Assembly: GCF_963678635.1 (NCBI RefSeq) | Contig: NC_087065.1 | Location: forward strand, 31,562,252-31,626,251 | Direction of reading: 5' to 3' | Length of the DNA stretch: 64,000 nt | From: Symsagittifera roscoffensis | Taxonomy: Eukaryota > Xenacoelomorpha > Acoela > Convolutidae | In this document: in pieces, positions 1-11,869 of the stretch | Layout of the letters: every line of letters starts with the position of its first letter | Numbering within the stretch: position 1 is the first letter of the stretch | The notes under the pieces: generated by a model | The model's database searches: none | What the model saw: only the letters and a program-made list of their open reading frames with translations | What the model was told of the DNA's origin: nothing | Program-made: the position numbers and the translations under genes

Positions 1-439
1 TATAAGTTTCTCTATTTGAACCATTCAAGTAATTAACTTAGAAAATTTTCAAGTTAATTTTTTGGCCCAGTTTTTTTTCCACAAAAAGCATTGTTTTTAA
101 ATGGAAGCAGATCAAAATTAAAATGTCCTTAAATTTTTAATTCGCTTCCTCTGATAAATTGAAAGCTGTAACAGGTTGCTTTGAAAAACTTGAAATTTCA
201 GCCAAACGAATTGGTCTGAAAACACGATTTCAACTAGTCTGGTTCTCAGACTAGAGTGCTAAACTCGTCATTACATTTCGAATACACAGAAAACAAGTCT
301 ATCTTTGATCGAACAATGGTTTGATTTGATAGGTTTTCTTTGTTTCGAGCAAAAAAAAGTATTCTATTTGAAGAGGAGCATCTTTGCCTCAAAGTTTTTT
401 TTGGCTCGACTCAATTAACAACCGAATGACCTCAGGTTA

Positions 440-521
440 GACAAGGTGGCCGAGTGGTTAAGGCTTTGGACTGCTTATCCAATACAGTCCGCGTGCTTGG
501 TTTTGAATCCCATCTCTGTCG
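440..521 (+). pseudogene. tRNA-Ser(GCT)-like core 1
   Basis: A box tggccgagtgg is intact. The anticodon stem TTGGA/TCCAA is perfect around loop CTGCTTA (anticodon GCT). The acceptor pairs 6 of 7 with one A-C mismatch. The T arm has lost its loop consensus (ggttttgaatccc), and downstream there is an A tract instead of the usual T run. Probably not expressed. Confidence 0.7.
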
Positions 522-1158
522 ATTAGATTAAAAAAAAACACCTGAACTGAATTAGATAAGCACAACAGTTGATGTTTACCTAATTTGTAAGTAAATCATC
601 GGGAAATTCACGAAATCACAAAGTTCTAGAGATAAAATTGGCTCGCAAACTTTTCAAGTTCGTCTAAGCAGTATAGTCAAGCAATTAAACAATGACAAAT
701 TTTAGGTTTTTTCGAAAAGAAAATTGTTTGGCCAATTTTATACGTTTCTCTATTTAAACCATTCAAGTTAATTTTTTGGCCCAGTTTTTTTTCCACAAAA
801 AAGCATCGTTTTTAAATGGAAGCAGATCAAAATTAAAATGTCCTTAAATTTTTATTTCGCTTCCTCTGATACATTGAAAGCTGTAACAGGTTGCTTTGAA
901 AAACTTGAAATTTCAGCGAAACGAATTGGTCTGAAAACACGATTTCAACTAGTCTGGTTCTAAGACTAGAGTGCTAAACTCGTCATTACATTTCAAATAC
1001 ACAGATGCCAAGTCTATCTTCTATCTTTGATCGAACAATGGTTTGATTTGATAGGTTTTTTGTTTTGAGTAAAAATTAATATTCTATTTGAAGCGGAGCA
1101 TCTTTGCTTCAAAGTTTTATTGGTTCAATTCAATAAGCAAACGAATGCCTGCTGTTCA

Positions 1159-1240
1159 GACAGGATGGCCGAGTTGTTAAGGTGTTGGACTGCTCTTCTA
1201 ATATAGTCTGCGTATGTGGGTTTGAAACCCATCTCTGTCG
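1159..1240 (+). pseudogene. tRNA-Ser(GCT)-like core 2
   Basis: gacagga acceptor strand against ctctgtc with one mismatch. D arm gccgagttgttaaggt. Anticodon loop CTGCTCT in a TTGGA/TCTAA stem. T arm gggtttgaaaccc. A T4 run follows nine bases downstream. The flank just after it carries the private variant gaatccggagcac, shared with the inverted copy near 26,770. Confidence 0.68.
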
Positions 1241-1687
1241 ATTAGTTTTCAAAAATACCTGAACTGAATCCGGAGCACAACAATTGATCTTTACCTAAAT
1301 TGTTAATAACTCACCGGGAAACATACAAAATCACAAAATTCTAGAGATAAAATTGGCTCGCAAATTTTTCAAATTCGTCTAAGCAGATTATTCAAGCAAT
1401 TAAACGTTGAAAAATTTTAAGTTTATTCATGAAGAAAATCGATTGGTCAATGTTATACGTTTTTCTAAAAAAGCCATTCAAGCAATGGAATTTTGAAAAA
1501 TTTCAGGTTGTTTTGGCCGAGTTTTTCCACAAAAAACTTATCGTTTCTCAATGGAAGCATTTCAAAACTAAGTTTTCCTTAACTTTTTGTTTCGCTTCCT
1601 TTGATAGTTTGAAAGTTGTAACAGGTTGCTTTGAAAAACTTGAAATTTCAGCGAAACGATTTGGTCTGAAAAAAGGTTTGAAGTTAC

Positions 1688-1707
1688 CTTGAATACCATC
1701 TCTGTCG
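1688..1707 (+). pseudogene. tRNA-Ser 3' relic
   Basis: Only the 3' part of the core (gaataccatctctgtcg) remains. It is joined directly to the middle of a unit (aaaaggtttgaagttacctt), so the spacer, D arm and anticodon arm are deleted. The same junction recurs at 4,228, showing that it was copied within the higher-order repeat. Confidence 0.65.
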
Positions 1708-2333
1708 ATTAGTTTTTAAAAACACCTGAACTGAATTCGGTAAGCACAACAATTGATGTTTACCTAATTTGATAATAACTCACCGGAAAAATTACAAAAT
1801 CACAAATTTCTAGAGATAAAATTGGCTCAAAAATTTTTCAAATACGTCCAAGCAGAATATTCAAGCAATTAAACGTTGAAAAATTTTAGGTTTTTTTTTG
1901 AAGAAAATCGGTTGGCCAATGCTACGTTTTTCTATCTAAACCAATCAAGGAACCTACTTTCTTGGCCCAGTTTTCTTTTTCAAAAAAAAGAATCGTTTTT
2001 AAATGGAAGCAGATCAAAATTAAAATTTACTTAATTTTTTGTTTCGCTTCCTCTGATATTTTGAAAGCTGTAATAGGTTGCTTTGAAAAATTTGAAATTT
2101 CAGCGAAACGATATGGTCTAAAATACTTTTTAAACTAGTCTCGTTCTAGGACTAGAGTGCTAAATTCGTCATTACATTTCAAATACACAGACCTCAAGTC
2201 TATTTTTGATCGAAAAATGGCTTGATTTGACGGGTTTTTTGTTTTGAGCAAAAAAAATTCCTATTTGAAATGAAGCATCTTTGCTTCATTTTTTTTGTTT
2301 CGATTCAATTTACCATTGAATGAACTCTGGGTA

Positions 2334-2415
2334 GGCAGGGTTGCCGAGAGGTTAAAGCGGTTGACTGCTGACACCATACGTTTTGCTTGCTTGGGTTCGA
2401 ATCCCATCTCTGTCG
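2334..2415 (+). pseudogene. tRNA-Ser-derived core 3, TTGCC class
   Basis: ggcaggg acceptor strand and ttgccgagaggttaaag D region. The B box GGTTCGAATCC is exact and a T8 run follows the 3' end, so two Pol III elements survive. The anticodon stem (ggttgactgctgacacc) is poorly paired although the CTGCTGA loop sequence persists. Confidence 0.68.
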
Positions 2416-2956
2416 ATTAGTTTTTTTTAAAACCCCTGAACTGATTTCGGTAAGCGCAAAAACTGATGTTTATCTGTTTTGTTAAAACTCACCGGGAAAT
2501 TTACTAAATCACAAAATTCTAGAGATAAAATTGGCTCGCAAACTTTTCAATTTCATCTAAGCAGACTAGTCAAGCAATTAAACAATGACAAAGTTTAAGT
2601 TTTTTTTTTCATAAAGAAAATCGTTTGGCCAATGTTATACGTTTTTCTGTATTTTCATTTCGCTTCTTTTGATAGTTTGAAAGCTGTAACAGGTTGCTTT
2701 GAAAAATTTGATACTTCAGCCAAACGATTTGGTCTGAAAAACGATTTGAACTAGTCTTGATGTAGGACTAGAGTGCTAAATTTGTCATTACATTTCGAAT
2801 ACACAGAAAACAAGTCTATCTTTGATCGAACAATGGTTTGATTTGATAGGTTTTCTTTGTTTCGAGCAAAAAAAAAGTATTCTATTTGAAGCGGAGCATC
2901 TATGCTTCAAAGTTTTTTTGGTTCGACTCAATTAACAACCGAATGACCTCAGGTTA

Positions 2957-3038
2957 GACAAGGTGGCCGAGTGGTTAAGGCTTTGGACTGCTTATCCAAT
3001 ACAGTTCGCGTGCTTGATTTTGAATCCCATCTCCGTCG
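2957..3038 (+). pseudogene. tRNA-Ser(GCT)-like core 4
   Basis: Higher-order-repeat partner of the core at 440. A box tggccgagtgg and anticodon stem TTGGA/TCCAA with loop CTGCTTA are kept. The T arm is damaged (gattttgaatccc) and the acceptor has extra mismatches (ctccgtc). Confidence 0.68.
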
Positions 3039-3697
3039 ATTAGATTAAAAAAAACACCTGAACTGAATTAAATAAGCACAACAATTGATGCTTACCTAAT
3101 TTGTTATTAACTCATCGGGAAATTTACTAAATAACAAAGTTCTAGAGATAAAAATGGCTCGCAAGTTTTTCAAGTTCGTCTAAGCAGTATAGTCAAGCAA
3201 TTAAACAATGACAAATTTAAGTTTTTCAAAAAGAAAATCGGTTGGCCAATGTTATAAGTTTCTCTATTTAAACCTTTCAAGTAATTAACTTTGAAAATTT
3301 TCAAGTTAATTTTTTGGCCCAGTTTTTTTCCACAAAAAAGCATTGTTTTTAAATGGAAGCAGATCAAAATTAAAATGTCCTTAAATTTTTAATTTGCTTC
3401 CTCTGATAAATTGAAAGCTGTAACAGGTTGCTTTGAAAAACTTGAAATTTCAGCGAAAGGAATTGGTCTGAAAACACGATTTCAACTAGTAACGTTCTAA
3501 GGCTAGAGTGCTAAATTCGTCATTAAATTTCAAATACACAGATGCCAAGTCTATCTTCTATCTTTGATCGAACAATGGTTTGATTTGATAGGTTTTTTTT
3601 GTTTTGAGCAAAAATTATTATTCTATTTGAAGCGGAGCATCTTTGCTTCAAAGTTTTATTGGTTCAATTCAATAAACAAACGAATGCCCGCTGTTCA

Positions 3698-3779
3698 GAC
3701 AGGATGGCCGAGTTGTTAAGGTGTCGGACTGCTCTTCCAATATAGTCTGCGTGCGTGGGTTTGAATCCCATCTCTGTCG
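3698..3779 (+). pseudogene. tRNA-Ser(GCT)-like core 5
   Basis: Partner of the core at 1159. Anticodon stem TCGGA/TCCAA has one mismatch around loop CTGCTCT. T stem GTGGG/CCCAT is complete with loop tttgaat. The acceptor has one mismatch. A T4 run lies shortly downstream. Confidence 0.7.
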
Positions 3780-4227
3780 ATTAGTTTTCAAACATACCTG
3801 AACTGAACTCGGTAAGCACAATATTTGATGTTTACCTAATTTGTTAATAAGTCACCGGGAAACTTAGAAAATCACAAAATTCTAGAGATAAAATTGGCTC
3901 GCATTTTTTTCAGTTTCGTCTAAGCAGTATAGTCAAGAATATAACGTTGAAAATTTTTAAGATTATTCATGAGGAAAATCGGTTGGTCAATGTTATACGT
4001 TTTTCTAATAAAGCCTTTCAAGCAATGGAATTTTGAAAAATTTCAGGTTTTCTTGGCCGAATTTTTCCACAAAAAACGTATCGTTTTGCAATGAAAGCAA
4101 TTCAAAACTAAGTTTTCCTTAAACTTTTGTTTCGCTTCCTTTGACATTTTGAAAGCTGTAACAAAATGCTTTAAAAAACCTGATATTTCAGCGAAACGAT
4201 TTGGTCTGAAAAAAGGTTTGAACTTAC

Positions 4228-4247
4228 CTTGAATACCATCTCTGTCG
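4228..4247 (+). pseudogene. tRNA-Ser 3' relic, second copy
   Basis: Same truncated junction as at 1,688 (acctt joined to gaataccatctctgtcg), about 2,540 bp downstream. It confirms duplication of the whole multi-unit block. Confidence 0.65.
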
Positions 4248-4872
4248 ATTAGTTTTTAAAAACACCTGAACTGAATTCGGTAAGCACAACAATTGATGTT
4301 TACCTAATTTGCTAATAACTCACCGGAAAATTTACAAAATGACAAACTTCTAGAGATAAAATTGGCTCGAAATTTTTTCAAATTTGTTTAAACAGAATAG
4401 TCAAGCATTTAAACGTTGAAAAATTTTAAGTTTGTTCATGAAGAAAATCGGTTGGCCAATGCTACGTTTTTCTATCTAAACCAATCAAGGAATTTACTTT
4501 CTTGGCCCAGTTTTTTTTTCACAAAAAGAATCGTTTTTAAATGGAAGCAGATCAAAATTAAAATTTACTTAGTTTTTTGTTTCGCTTCCTCTGATAGTTT
4601 GAAAGCTGTAACAGGTTGCTTTGAAAAACTTGAAATTTCAGCGAAACGATATGGTCTGAAATACGATTTGAACTAGTCTTGTTCTAGGACTAGAGTGCTA
4701 AACTCGTCATTACGTTTCAAATACACAGACCTCAAGTCTATCTTTGATCGAACAATGGTTTGATTTGATATTTTTTGTTGAGCAAAAAAATATTCTATTT
4801 GAAGCGAATCATCTTTGCTATAAAATTTTTTTTGGTTCGATTCAATTAACAAACGAATGAACTCAAACGAAT

Positions 4873-4947
4873 GAACAAGCCAATGAAGGCGTTGGACTGC
4901 TCATCCAATACAGTCTGATTGCGTGGGTTTGAATCTTATCTCTGTCG
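4873..4947 (+). pseudogene. tRNA-Ser(GCT)-like core 6, damaged 5' half
   Basis: The anticodon arm is good (TTGGA, loop CTGCTCA, TCCAA). The acceptor and D arm are shortened and scrambled (gaacaagccaatgaaggcg). The T arm reads gggtttgaatctt. A T5 run follows. This unit has no counterpart in the first higher-order copy. Confidence 0.6.
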
Positions 4948-5589
4948 ATTAGTTTTTAAAAACACCTGAACTGAATTCGGTAAGCACAACTATTGATGTT
5001 TACCTATTTTGTTATTAACTCACCGGGAAAGTTACTAAATTACAAAACTGGAGATGAAATTGGCTCGCAAACTTTTCAAATTCGTCCAAGCAGAATAGTC
5101 AGGCCATTAAACGTTGAAAAAATTTAAGTTTAATCATATAAAAAAATCGGTCGGCCGATGTTTTACGTTTTTCTATTGAAACCATTCAAGTAATGGAATT
5201 CTGAAAAATTTCAAGTTACTTTTTGTCCCAGTTTTCTCACAAAAAATCATCGTTTTTAAGTAGAAGCAGATCAAAATTATAAAACCTTAAATTTTTGTTT
5301 CGCTTCCTCTGATAGTTTGAAAGCTGTAACAGGTTGCTTTGAAAAACTTGAAATTTCAGCGAAACAATTTGGTCTGAAAAACTACTTGAACTAGTCTTGT
5401 TCTAGGACTAGAGTGCTTAGTTCGTCATTATCTTTCAAATACACTGACCTCAAGTCTATTTTTGATCGAATAAAGGTTTGATTTGACGGGTTTTTTGTTT
5501 TGAGCAAAAAAAAATTCTATTTGAAGTAAAGCATCTTTGCTTCATCTTTTTTGTTTCGATTCAATTTATCATTGAATAAACTCCGGTTA

Positions 5590-5671
5590 GGCAGGGTTGC
5601 CGAGAGGTTACAGCGGTTGACTGCTGACCCCATCCGTTTTGCTTGCGTGGGTTCGAATCCCATCTCTGTCG
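5590..5671 (+). pseudogene. tRNA-Ser-derived core 7, TTGCC class
   Basis: ggcaggg acceptor pairs with ctctgtc except at the first position. B box GGTTCGAATCC is exact and T7 follows. The anticodon arm ggttgactgctgacccc is mispaired. Higher-order partner of 2,334. Confidence 0.68.
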
Positions 5672-6208
5672 ATTAGTTTTTTTAAAACCCTGAACTGAAT
5701 TCGGTAGGCACAAAAATTGATGTTTATCTAGTTTGTTAGTAACTCACCGAGAAATTTACTAAATCACAAAATTCTAGAGATAAAATTGGCTCGCAAACTT
5801 TTCAAATTCATATAAGCAGACTAGTCAAGCAAATAAATAATGACAAAGTTCAATTTTTTTCATAAAGAAAATCGGTTGGCCAATGTTATACGTTTTTCTG
5901 TATTTTCATTTCGCTTCTTCTGTTAGTTTGAAAGCTGTAACAATTTGCTTTGAAAAACTTGAAACTTCAGCCAAACGATTTGGTCTGAAAAACGAGTTGA
6001 ACTAGTCGAGATGAAGGACTAGAGTGCTAAGTTTGTCATTACATTTCAAATACACAGAAGTCAAGTCGATCTTTGATCGAACACTAGTTTGATTTGATAG
6101 GTTTTCTTTGTTTCGAGCACAAAAACAAGTGTTATATTTGAAGCGGATCATCTTTGCTTCAAAGATTTATTGGTTCGATTCAATTAACAACCGAATGACC
6201 TCAGGTTA

Positions 6209-6290
6209 GACAGGGTGGCCGAGTGGCTAAGGCGTTGGACTGCTCATCCAATACAGTCCGCGAGCTTGGGTTTGAATCCCATCTCTGTCG
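6209..6290 (+). tRNA. tRNA-Ser(GCT)-like, one of the best preserved cores
   Basis: All helices except the variable arm can be drawn. Acceptor GACAGGG/CTCTGTC pairs 7 of 7 with one G-T. D stem is GCC/GGC. Anticodon stem TTGGA/TCCAA encloses CTGCTCA, giving anticodon GCT for serine AGC/AGU codons. The T stem is nearly complete around tttgaat. A box TGGCCGAGTGG is intact and the B box GGTTTGAATCC has one change. The long variable arm (tacagtccgcgagc) no longer forms a stem, and only T3 follows, so there is no clear Pol III terminator. It sits in a satellite, so a pseudogene is likely. Confidence 0.55.
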
Positions 6291-6498
6291 AGTAGTTTGC
6301 AAAAACACCAGAACTGAATTCGGTAAGCACAACAATTGATGTTTAACTAATTTGTTATTAACTCATCGGCAAATTTACTAAATCACAAAGTTCTTAGGCA
6401 CGGATTTTTTAAAAACTTGAGGTTACTTTTTTGGCCGAGTTTTTCCACAAACAACTATCGTTTCTCAACGGAAACAATTTAAAATTAGGCTCTCGTCT

Positions 6499-6579
6499 TA
6501 CAGGCTGGCAGCGAGGTGAAGGCGGTGAAGTGGTAATCAAAATGTTCTGCGTGCGTGGGTTCGAAACTCATCCCTGACG
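6499..6579 (+). pseudogene. tRNA-Ser-derived core 9, CAGCGAGG class
   Basis: Core of the degenerate class: tggcagcgaggtgaaggcg replaces the D arm and the anticodon region agtggtaatcaa has lost its stem and GCT triplet. T-arm sequence is gggttcgaaactcat. It follows the previous core by only 290 bp because the unit between is fused at aaaattagg to ctctcgtctt. Confidence 0.6.
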
Positions 6580-7170
6580 AGTAATTTTTTACAAACACCT
6601 GAACTGTATTCGGTAGGCACAAAAAATGATGTTTACCTTATTTTGTTAATAACTCACCAAAAACTTGTCAGGTCACAAAAAATTGGAGAAAGAATCGGCA
6701 CGCAGAACATTGAAGTTCGTCTAAGCAGACTAGTCAAGCAACCAAACGTTGAAAAAATTCAAGATGTTCATGAAAAAAATTCGATGGCCAATGTAATACG
6801 TTTTGCCATTAAAACCATTCAAGGCACGGTATTTTGAAAATTTTGAGGTTACTTTCTGGCCGAGTTTCTCAACAAACAACTATCGTTTCACAACGGAAGC
6901 AATATAAAGTTAGGTTTTCCTTAAATTTTTTTTTCGCATCGGTTGATAGTTTCAAAGCTCTAATAGGTTGCTTAGAAAAATTGTAAATTTTAGCAAAACG
7001 ATTCGGTCTATAAAAAGATTTCCACCAGTCCTGTTCTAAGACTAGTATACTAACTTCGTCATTACATTTTATATACACAGACATCAAGTCCATTTTTGAT
7101 CAAGCAATGGCTTGAATTGCTTTAATTTTTATTGGTTCGATTCAATTTACTAATGATTGACCTCTGGTCT

Positions 7171-7251
7171 TACAGGCTGGCAGCGAGGTGAAGGCGGTGA
7201 AGTGTTAATCAATATGTTCTGCGTGCGTGGGTTCGAAATTCATCCCTTACG
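7171..7251 (+). pseudogene. tRNA-Ser-derived core 10, CAGCGAGG class
   Basis: tacaggctggcagcgagg start, collapsed anticodon arm (agtgttaatcaa), T region gggttcgaaattcat with the 3' stem strand lost. T6 lies downstream. Unlikely to be a functional tRNA. Confidence 0.6.
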
Positions 7252-7838
7252 AGTTATTTTTTCTGAACTGAATTCGGTAGGCACAAAAACTGATGTTTAC
7301 CTAACTTTGTTAATAAGTCACCAAAAAACTTGTCAGGTCACAAAAAATTGGAGAAAGAATCGGCACGACAAACATTGAAGTTCGTCTAAGCAGAATAGTC
7401 AAGCAACCAAACGTTGAAAAATTTCAAATTTGTTCATGAAAAAAATTGGATGGCCAATTTAATACGTTTTGCTACTAAAACCATTCGAATCACGGATTTT
7501 TGAAAAACTTGAGGTTAATTTTTAGGCCAAGTTTTTCCACAAACAACTATCCTTTCACAACGGAAGTGATATAAAGTTGGGTTTTCCTTAATTTTTTGTT
7601 TTGCATCGGTTGATAGATTCAAAGCTCTAACAGGTTGCTTAGAAAAATTGGAAATTTTAGTAAAACGATTCGGTCTATAAAAAGATTTCCACCAGTCCTG
7701 TTCTAAGACTAGTATACTAACTTCGTCATTACATTTTATATACACAGACATCAAGTCCATTTTTGATCAAGCAATGGCTTGAATTGCTTTATTTTTTTAT
7801 TGATTCGATTCAATTTACCAATGATTGACCTCTGGTCT

Positions 7839-7919
7839 TACAGGCTGGCAGCGAGGTGAAGGCGGTGAAGTGGTAATCAATATGTTCTGCGTGCCTGGGT
7901 TCGAAACTCATCCCTTACG
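7839..7919 (+). pseudogene. tRNA-Ser-derived core 11, CAGCGAGG class
   Basis: Same class as 7,171 with agtggtaatcaa in the anticodon region and tgcctgggttcgaaactcat in the T region. The acceptor 3' strand has changed to cccttac, losing pairing with tacaggc. Confidence 0.6.
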
Positions 7920-8513
7920 AGTAGTTTTTACGAACCCGTGAACTGAATTCGGTAGGCACAAAAACTGATGTTTACCTAACTTTGTTAATAACTCACCAAA
8001 AAACATGTCAGGTCACAAAAAATTGGAGAAAGAATCGGCACGCAAAACATTGAAGTTCGTCTAAGCAGAATAGTCAAGCAACCAAACGTTGAAAAGTTTC
8101 AAGTTTGTTCATGAAAAAAAATGGATGGCAAATGTAATACGTTTTGCTATTCAAACCATTCAAGGCACGGATTTTTGAAAAACTTGAGGTTACTTTTTTG
8201 GCCGAGTTTTTCCACAGACAACTATCCTTTCACAACGGAAGTGATATAAAGTTGGGTTTTCCTTAATTTTTTGTTTTGCATCGGTTGATAGATTCAAAGC
8301 TCTAACAGGTTGCTTAGAAAAATTGGAAATTTTAGCAAAACGATTCGGTCTATAAAAAGATTTCCACCAGTCCTGTTCTAAGACTAGTATACTAACTTCG
8401 TCATTATTTTTTATATACACAGACATCAAGTCCATTTTTGATCAAGCAATGGCTTGAATTGCTTTAATTTTTTATTAGTTCCATTCAATTTACCAATGAT
8501 TGACCTCTGGTCT

Positions 8514-8594
8514 TACAGGCTGGCAGCGAGGTGAAGGCGGTGAAGTGGTAATCAATATGTTCTGCATGCCTGGGTTCGAAACTCATCCCTTACG
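8514..8594 (+). pseudogene. tRNA-Ser-derived core 12, CAGCGAGG class
   Basis: First core of the 2.0 kb higher-order repeat. Carries gttctgcatgcctggg in the variable/T region. T6 follows. Anticodon stem not formable. Confidence 0.6.
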
Positions 8595-9242
8595 AGTAAT
8601 TTTTTACGAACACCTGAACTGAATTCGGTAGGCACAAAAACTGATGTTTACCTAACTTTGTTAATAACTCACCAAAAAACATGTCAGGTCACAAGAAATT
8701 GGAGAAAGAATCGGCACGCAAAACATTGAAGTTCGTCTAAGCAGAATAGTCAAGCAACCAAACGTTGAAAAATTTCAAGTTTGTTCATGAAAAAAATTGG
8801 ATGGCAAATGTAATACGTTTTGCTATTCAAACCATTCAAGGCACGGATTTTTGAAAACCTTGAGGTTACTTTTTTGGCCGAGTTTTTCCACAATCAACTA
8901 TCTTTTCACAACGGAAGCGATATAAAATTAGGTTTTCCTTAATTATTTGTTTTGCATCGGTTGATAGATTCAAAGCTCTAACAGGTTGCTTCGAAAAACT
9001 TGAAATTTCAGCGAAACGATTTGGTCTGAAAAACTACTTGAACTAGTCTTGTTCTAGGACTAGAGAGCTTAATTCGTCAATACCTTTCAAATACACAGAC
9101 CTCAAGTCTATCTTTGATCGAAAAATGGTTTGATTTGACGGGTTTTTTGTTTTGAGCAAAAAAAATTTCTATTTGAAGTGAAGCATCTTTGCTTCATTTT
9201 TTTTTGTTTCGATTCACTTTATCATTGAATAAAATCTGGTTA

Positions 9243-9324
9243 AGCAGGGTTGCCGAGAGGTTAAAGTGGTTGACTGCTGATCCCATACGTTTTGCTTGCG
9301 TGGGTTCGAATCCCATCTCTGTCG
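9243..9324 (+). pseudogene. tRNA-Ser-derived core 13, TTGCC class
   Basis: agcaggg start, ttgccgagagg D region, loop sequence CTGCTGA retained, B box GGTTCGAATCC exact, T8 downstream. Second core of the 2.0 kb higher-order repeat. Confidence 0.66.
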
Positions 9325-9860
9325 ATTAGTTTTTTTTAAAACCCTGAACTGAATTCGGTAGGCACAAAAATCGATGTTTATCTGGTTTGTTAGTAACTCA
9401 CCGAGAAATTTACTAAATCACAAAAATCTAGAGATAAAATTGGCTCGCAAACTTTTCAATTTCATCTAAGCAGACTAGTCAAGCAATTAAACAATGACAA
9501 AGTTTAAGTTTTTTTCATAAAGAAAATTGGTTGGCCAATGTTATACGTTTTTCTGTATTTTCATTTCGCTTCTTCTGTTAGTTTGAAAGCTGTAACAATT
9601 TGCTTTGAAAAACTTGAAACTTCAGCGAAACGATTTGGTCTGAAAAACGAGTTGAACTAGTCTTGATGTAGGACTAGAGTGCTAAGTTTGTCATTACATT
9701 TCAAATACACAGAAGTCAAGTCGATCTTTGATCGAACAGTGGTTTGATTTGATAGTTTTTTTTTATTTGAGCAAAAAATAATAATCGACTTGAAGTGGAG
9801 CATCTTTGCTTCAAAGTTTTATTGGTTCAATTCAATAAATAAACGAATATCCGCTGTTCA

Positions 9861-9942
9861 GACAGGGTGGCCGAGTTGTTAAGGTGTTGGACTGCTTTTC
9901 CAATATAGTCTGCGTGCGTGGGTTTGAATCCCATCTCTGTCG
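9861..9942 (+). tRNA. tRNA-Ser(GCT)-like, one of the best preserved cores
   Basis: Acceptor GACAGGG/CTCTGTC pairs 7 of 7 with one G-T. D stem GCC/GGT pairs with a wobble. Anticodon stem TTGGA/TCCAA is perfect around CTGCTTT (anticodon GCT). T stem GTGGG/CCCAT is complete around tttgaat. A box tggccgagttg (9,868-9,878) and B box GGTTTGAATCC (9,921-9,931) each differ from the canonical form by about one base. The variable arm tatagtctgcgtgc is unlikely to pair, and only T3 follows the 3' end. It could score as a tRNA in a covariance search but is embedded in a satellite unit. Confidence 0.55.
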
Positions 9943-10518
9943 AGTAGTTTGCAAAAACACCAGAACTGAATTCGGTAAGCATAACCATTGATTTTTAACT
10001 AATTTGTTATTAACTCATCGGGAAATTTACTAAATCACAAAGTTCTAAGGCACGGATAGAAGTTCGTCTAAGCAGAATAGTCAAGCAACCAAACGTCGAA
10101 AAATTTCAAGTTTGTTTATGAAAAAAATTGGATGGCAAATGTAATACGTTTTGCAATTAAAACTTTTTAAGGCACGTATTTTTGAAAAACTTGAGGTAAC
10201 TTATTTGGCCGATTTTTTCCACAAACAACTATCGTTTCACAACGGAAGCAATATAAAGTTACGTTTTCCTTAATTTTTTTTCGCATCGGTTGATAGTTTC
10301 AAAGCTCTAACAGGTTGCTTAGAAAAATTGGAAATTTTAGCAAAACGATTCGGTCTATAAAAAGATTTCCACCAGTCCTGTTCTAAGACTAGTATACTAA
10401 CTTCGTCATTACATTTTATATACACAGACATCAAGTCCATTTTTGATCAAGCAATGGCTTGAATTGCTTTAATTTTTTATTGGTTCGATTCAATTTACCA
10501 ATGATTGACCTCTGGTCT

Positions 10519-10599
10519 TACAGGCTGGCAGCGAGGTGAAGGCAGTGAAGTGGTAATCAATGCGTTCTGCGTGCCTGGGTTCGAAACTCATCCCTTACG
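10519..10599 (+). pseudogene. tRNA-Ser-derived core 15, CAGCGAGG class
   Basis: Partner of 8,514 in the 2.0 kb higher-order repeat. Private changes ggcagtgaag and aatgcgttctgcg. No anticodon stem. T6 downstream. Confidence 0.6.
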
Positions 10600-11250
10600 A
10601 GTAATTTTTTACGAACACCTGAACTGAATTAAGTAGGCACAAAAACTGATGTTTACCTAACTTTGTTAATAACTCACCAAAAAACTTGTCAGGTCACAAG
10701 AAATTGGAGAAAGAATCGGCACGCAAAACATTGAAGTTCGTCTAAGCAGAATAGTCAAGCAACCAAACGTTGAAAAATTTCAAGTTTGTTCATGAAAAAA
10801 ATTGGATGGCAAATGTAATACGTTTTGCTATTCAAACCATTCAAGGCACGGATTTTTGAAAACCTTGAGGTTTATTTTTTTGGCCCAGTTTTTCCACAAA
10901 CAACTATCTTTTCACAACGGAAGCGATATAAAGTTAGGTTTTCCTTAATTTTTTGTTTTGCATCGGTTGATAGATTCAAAGTTCTAACGGGTTGCTTTGA
11001 AAAACTTGAAATTTCAGCGAAACGATTTGGTCTGAAAAACTACTTGAACTAGTCTTGTTCTAGGACTAGAGAGCTTAATTCGTCAATACCTTTCAAATAG
11101 ACAGACCTCAAGTCTATCTTTGATCGAATAATGGTTTGATTTGACGGGTTTTTTGTTTTGAGCATTTGAAAAAATTTCTATTTGAAGTGAAGCATCTTTG
11201 CTTCATTTTTTTTGTTTCGATTCAATTTATCATTGAATAAACTCTGGTTA

Positions 11251-11332
11251 GGCAGGGTTGCCGAGAGGTTAAAGCGGTTGACTGCTGATCCGATAGGTTT
11301 TGCTTGCGTGGGTTCGAATCCCATCTCTGTCG
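11251..11332 (+). pseudogene. tRNA-Ser-derived core 16, TTGCC class
   Basis: ggcaggg start, B box GGTTCGAATCC exact, T8 downstream, anticodon region ggttgactgctgatccg mispaired. Partner of 9,243, 2,008 bp upstream. Confidence 0.66.
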
Positions 11333-11869
11333 ATTAGTTTTTTTTAAAACCCTGAACTGAACTCGGTAGGCACAAAAATCGATGTTTATCTGGTTTGTTA
11401 GTAACTCACCGAGAAATTTACTAAATCACAAAAATCTGGAGATAAAATTGGCTCGCAAACTTTTCAAATTCATCTAAGCAGACTTTTCAAGCAATTAAAC
11501 TATGACAAAGTTTAAGTTTTTTTCTTAAAGAAAATTGGTTGGCCAATGTTATACGTTTTTCTGTATTTTCATTTCGCTTCCTCTGATAGTTTGAAAGCTG
11601 TAACAGGTTGCTTTGAAAAACTTGATATTTCAGCGAAACGAATTGGTCTGAGAACACGATTTCAACTACTCTCGTTCTAGGACTAGAGTGCTAAATTCGT
11701 CATTACATTTCAAATACACAGATGTCAAGTCTATCTTTGATCGAACAGTGGTTTGATTTGATAGTTTTTTTTTATTTGAGCAAAAAATAATATTCGACTT
11801 GAAGCGAGGCATCTTTGCTTCAAAGTTTTATTGGTTCAATTCAATAAATAAACGAATATCCGCTGTTCA

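Larger units (their letters stand above)
1..6208 (+). repeat. tRNA-Ser satellite, block 1 (2.54 kb higher-order repeat)
   Basis: Tandem units of about 620-740 bp, each with one tRNA-Ser-like core. Unit order is intact class, TTGTTAAGG class, a relic with a deleted core, then the GGCAGGG/TTGCC class. The order starts at 440, 1159, 1688, 2334 and again at 2957, 3698, 4228, 5590, with one extra degraded core at 4873. Corresponding cores are 2,517-2,541 bp apart until the extra unit. The shared relic deletion shows that the multi-unit block itself was duplicated. Between cores I see only satellite flank: no gene, splice pattern or transposase motif. Confidence 0.85.
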
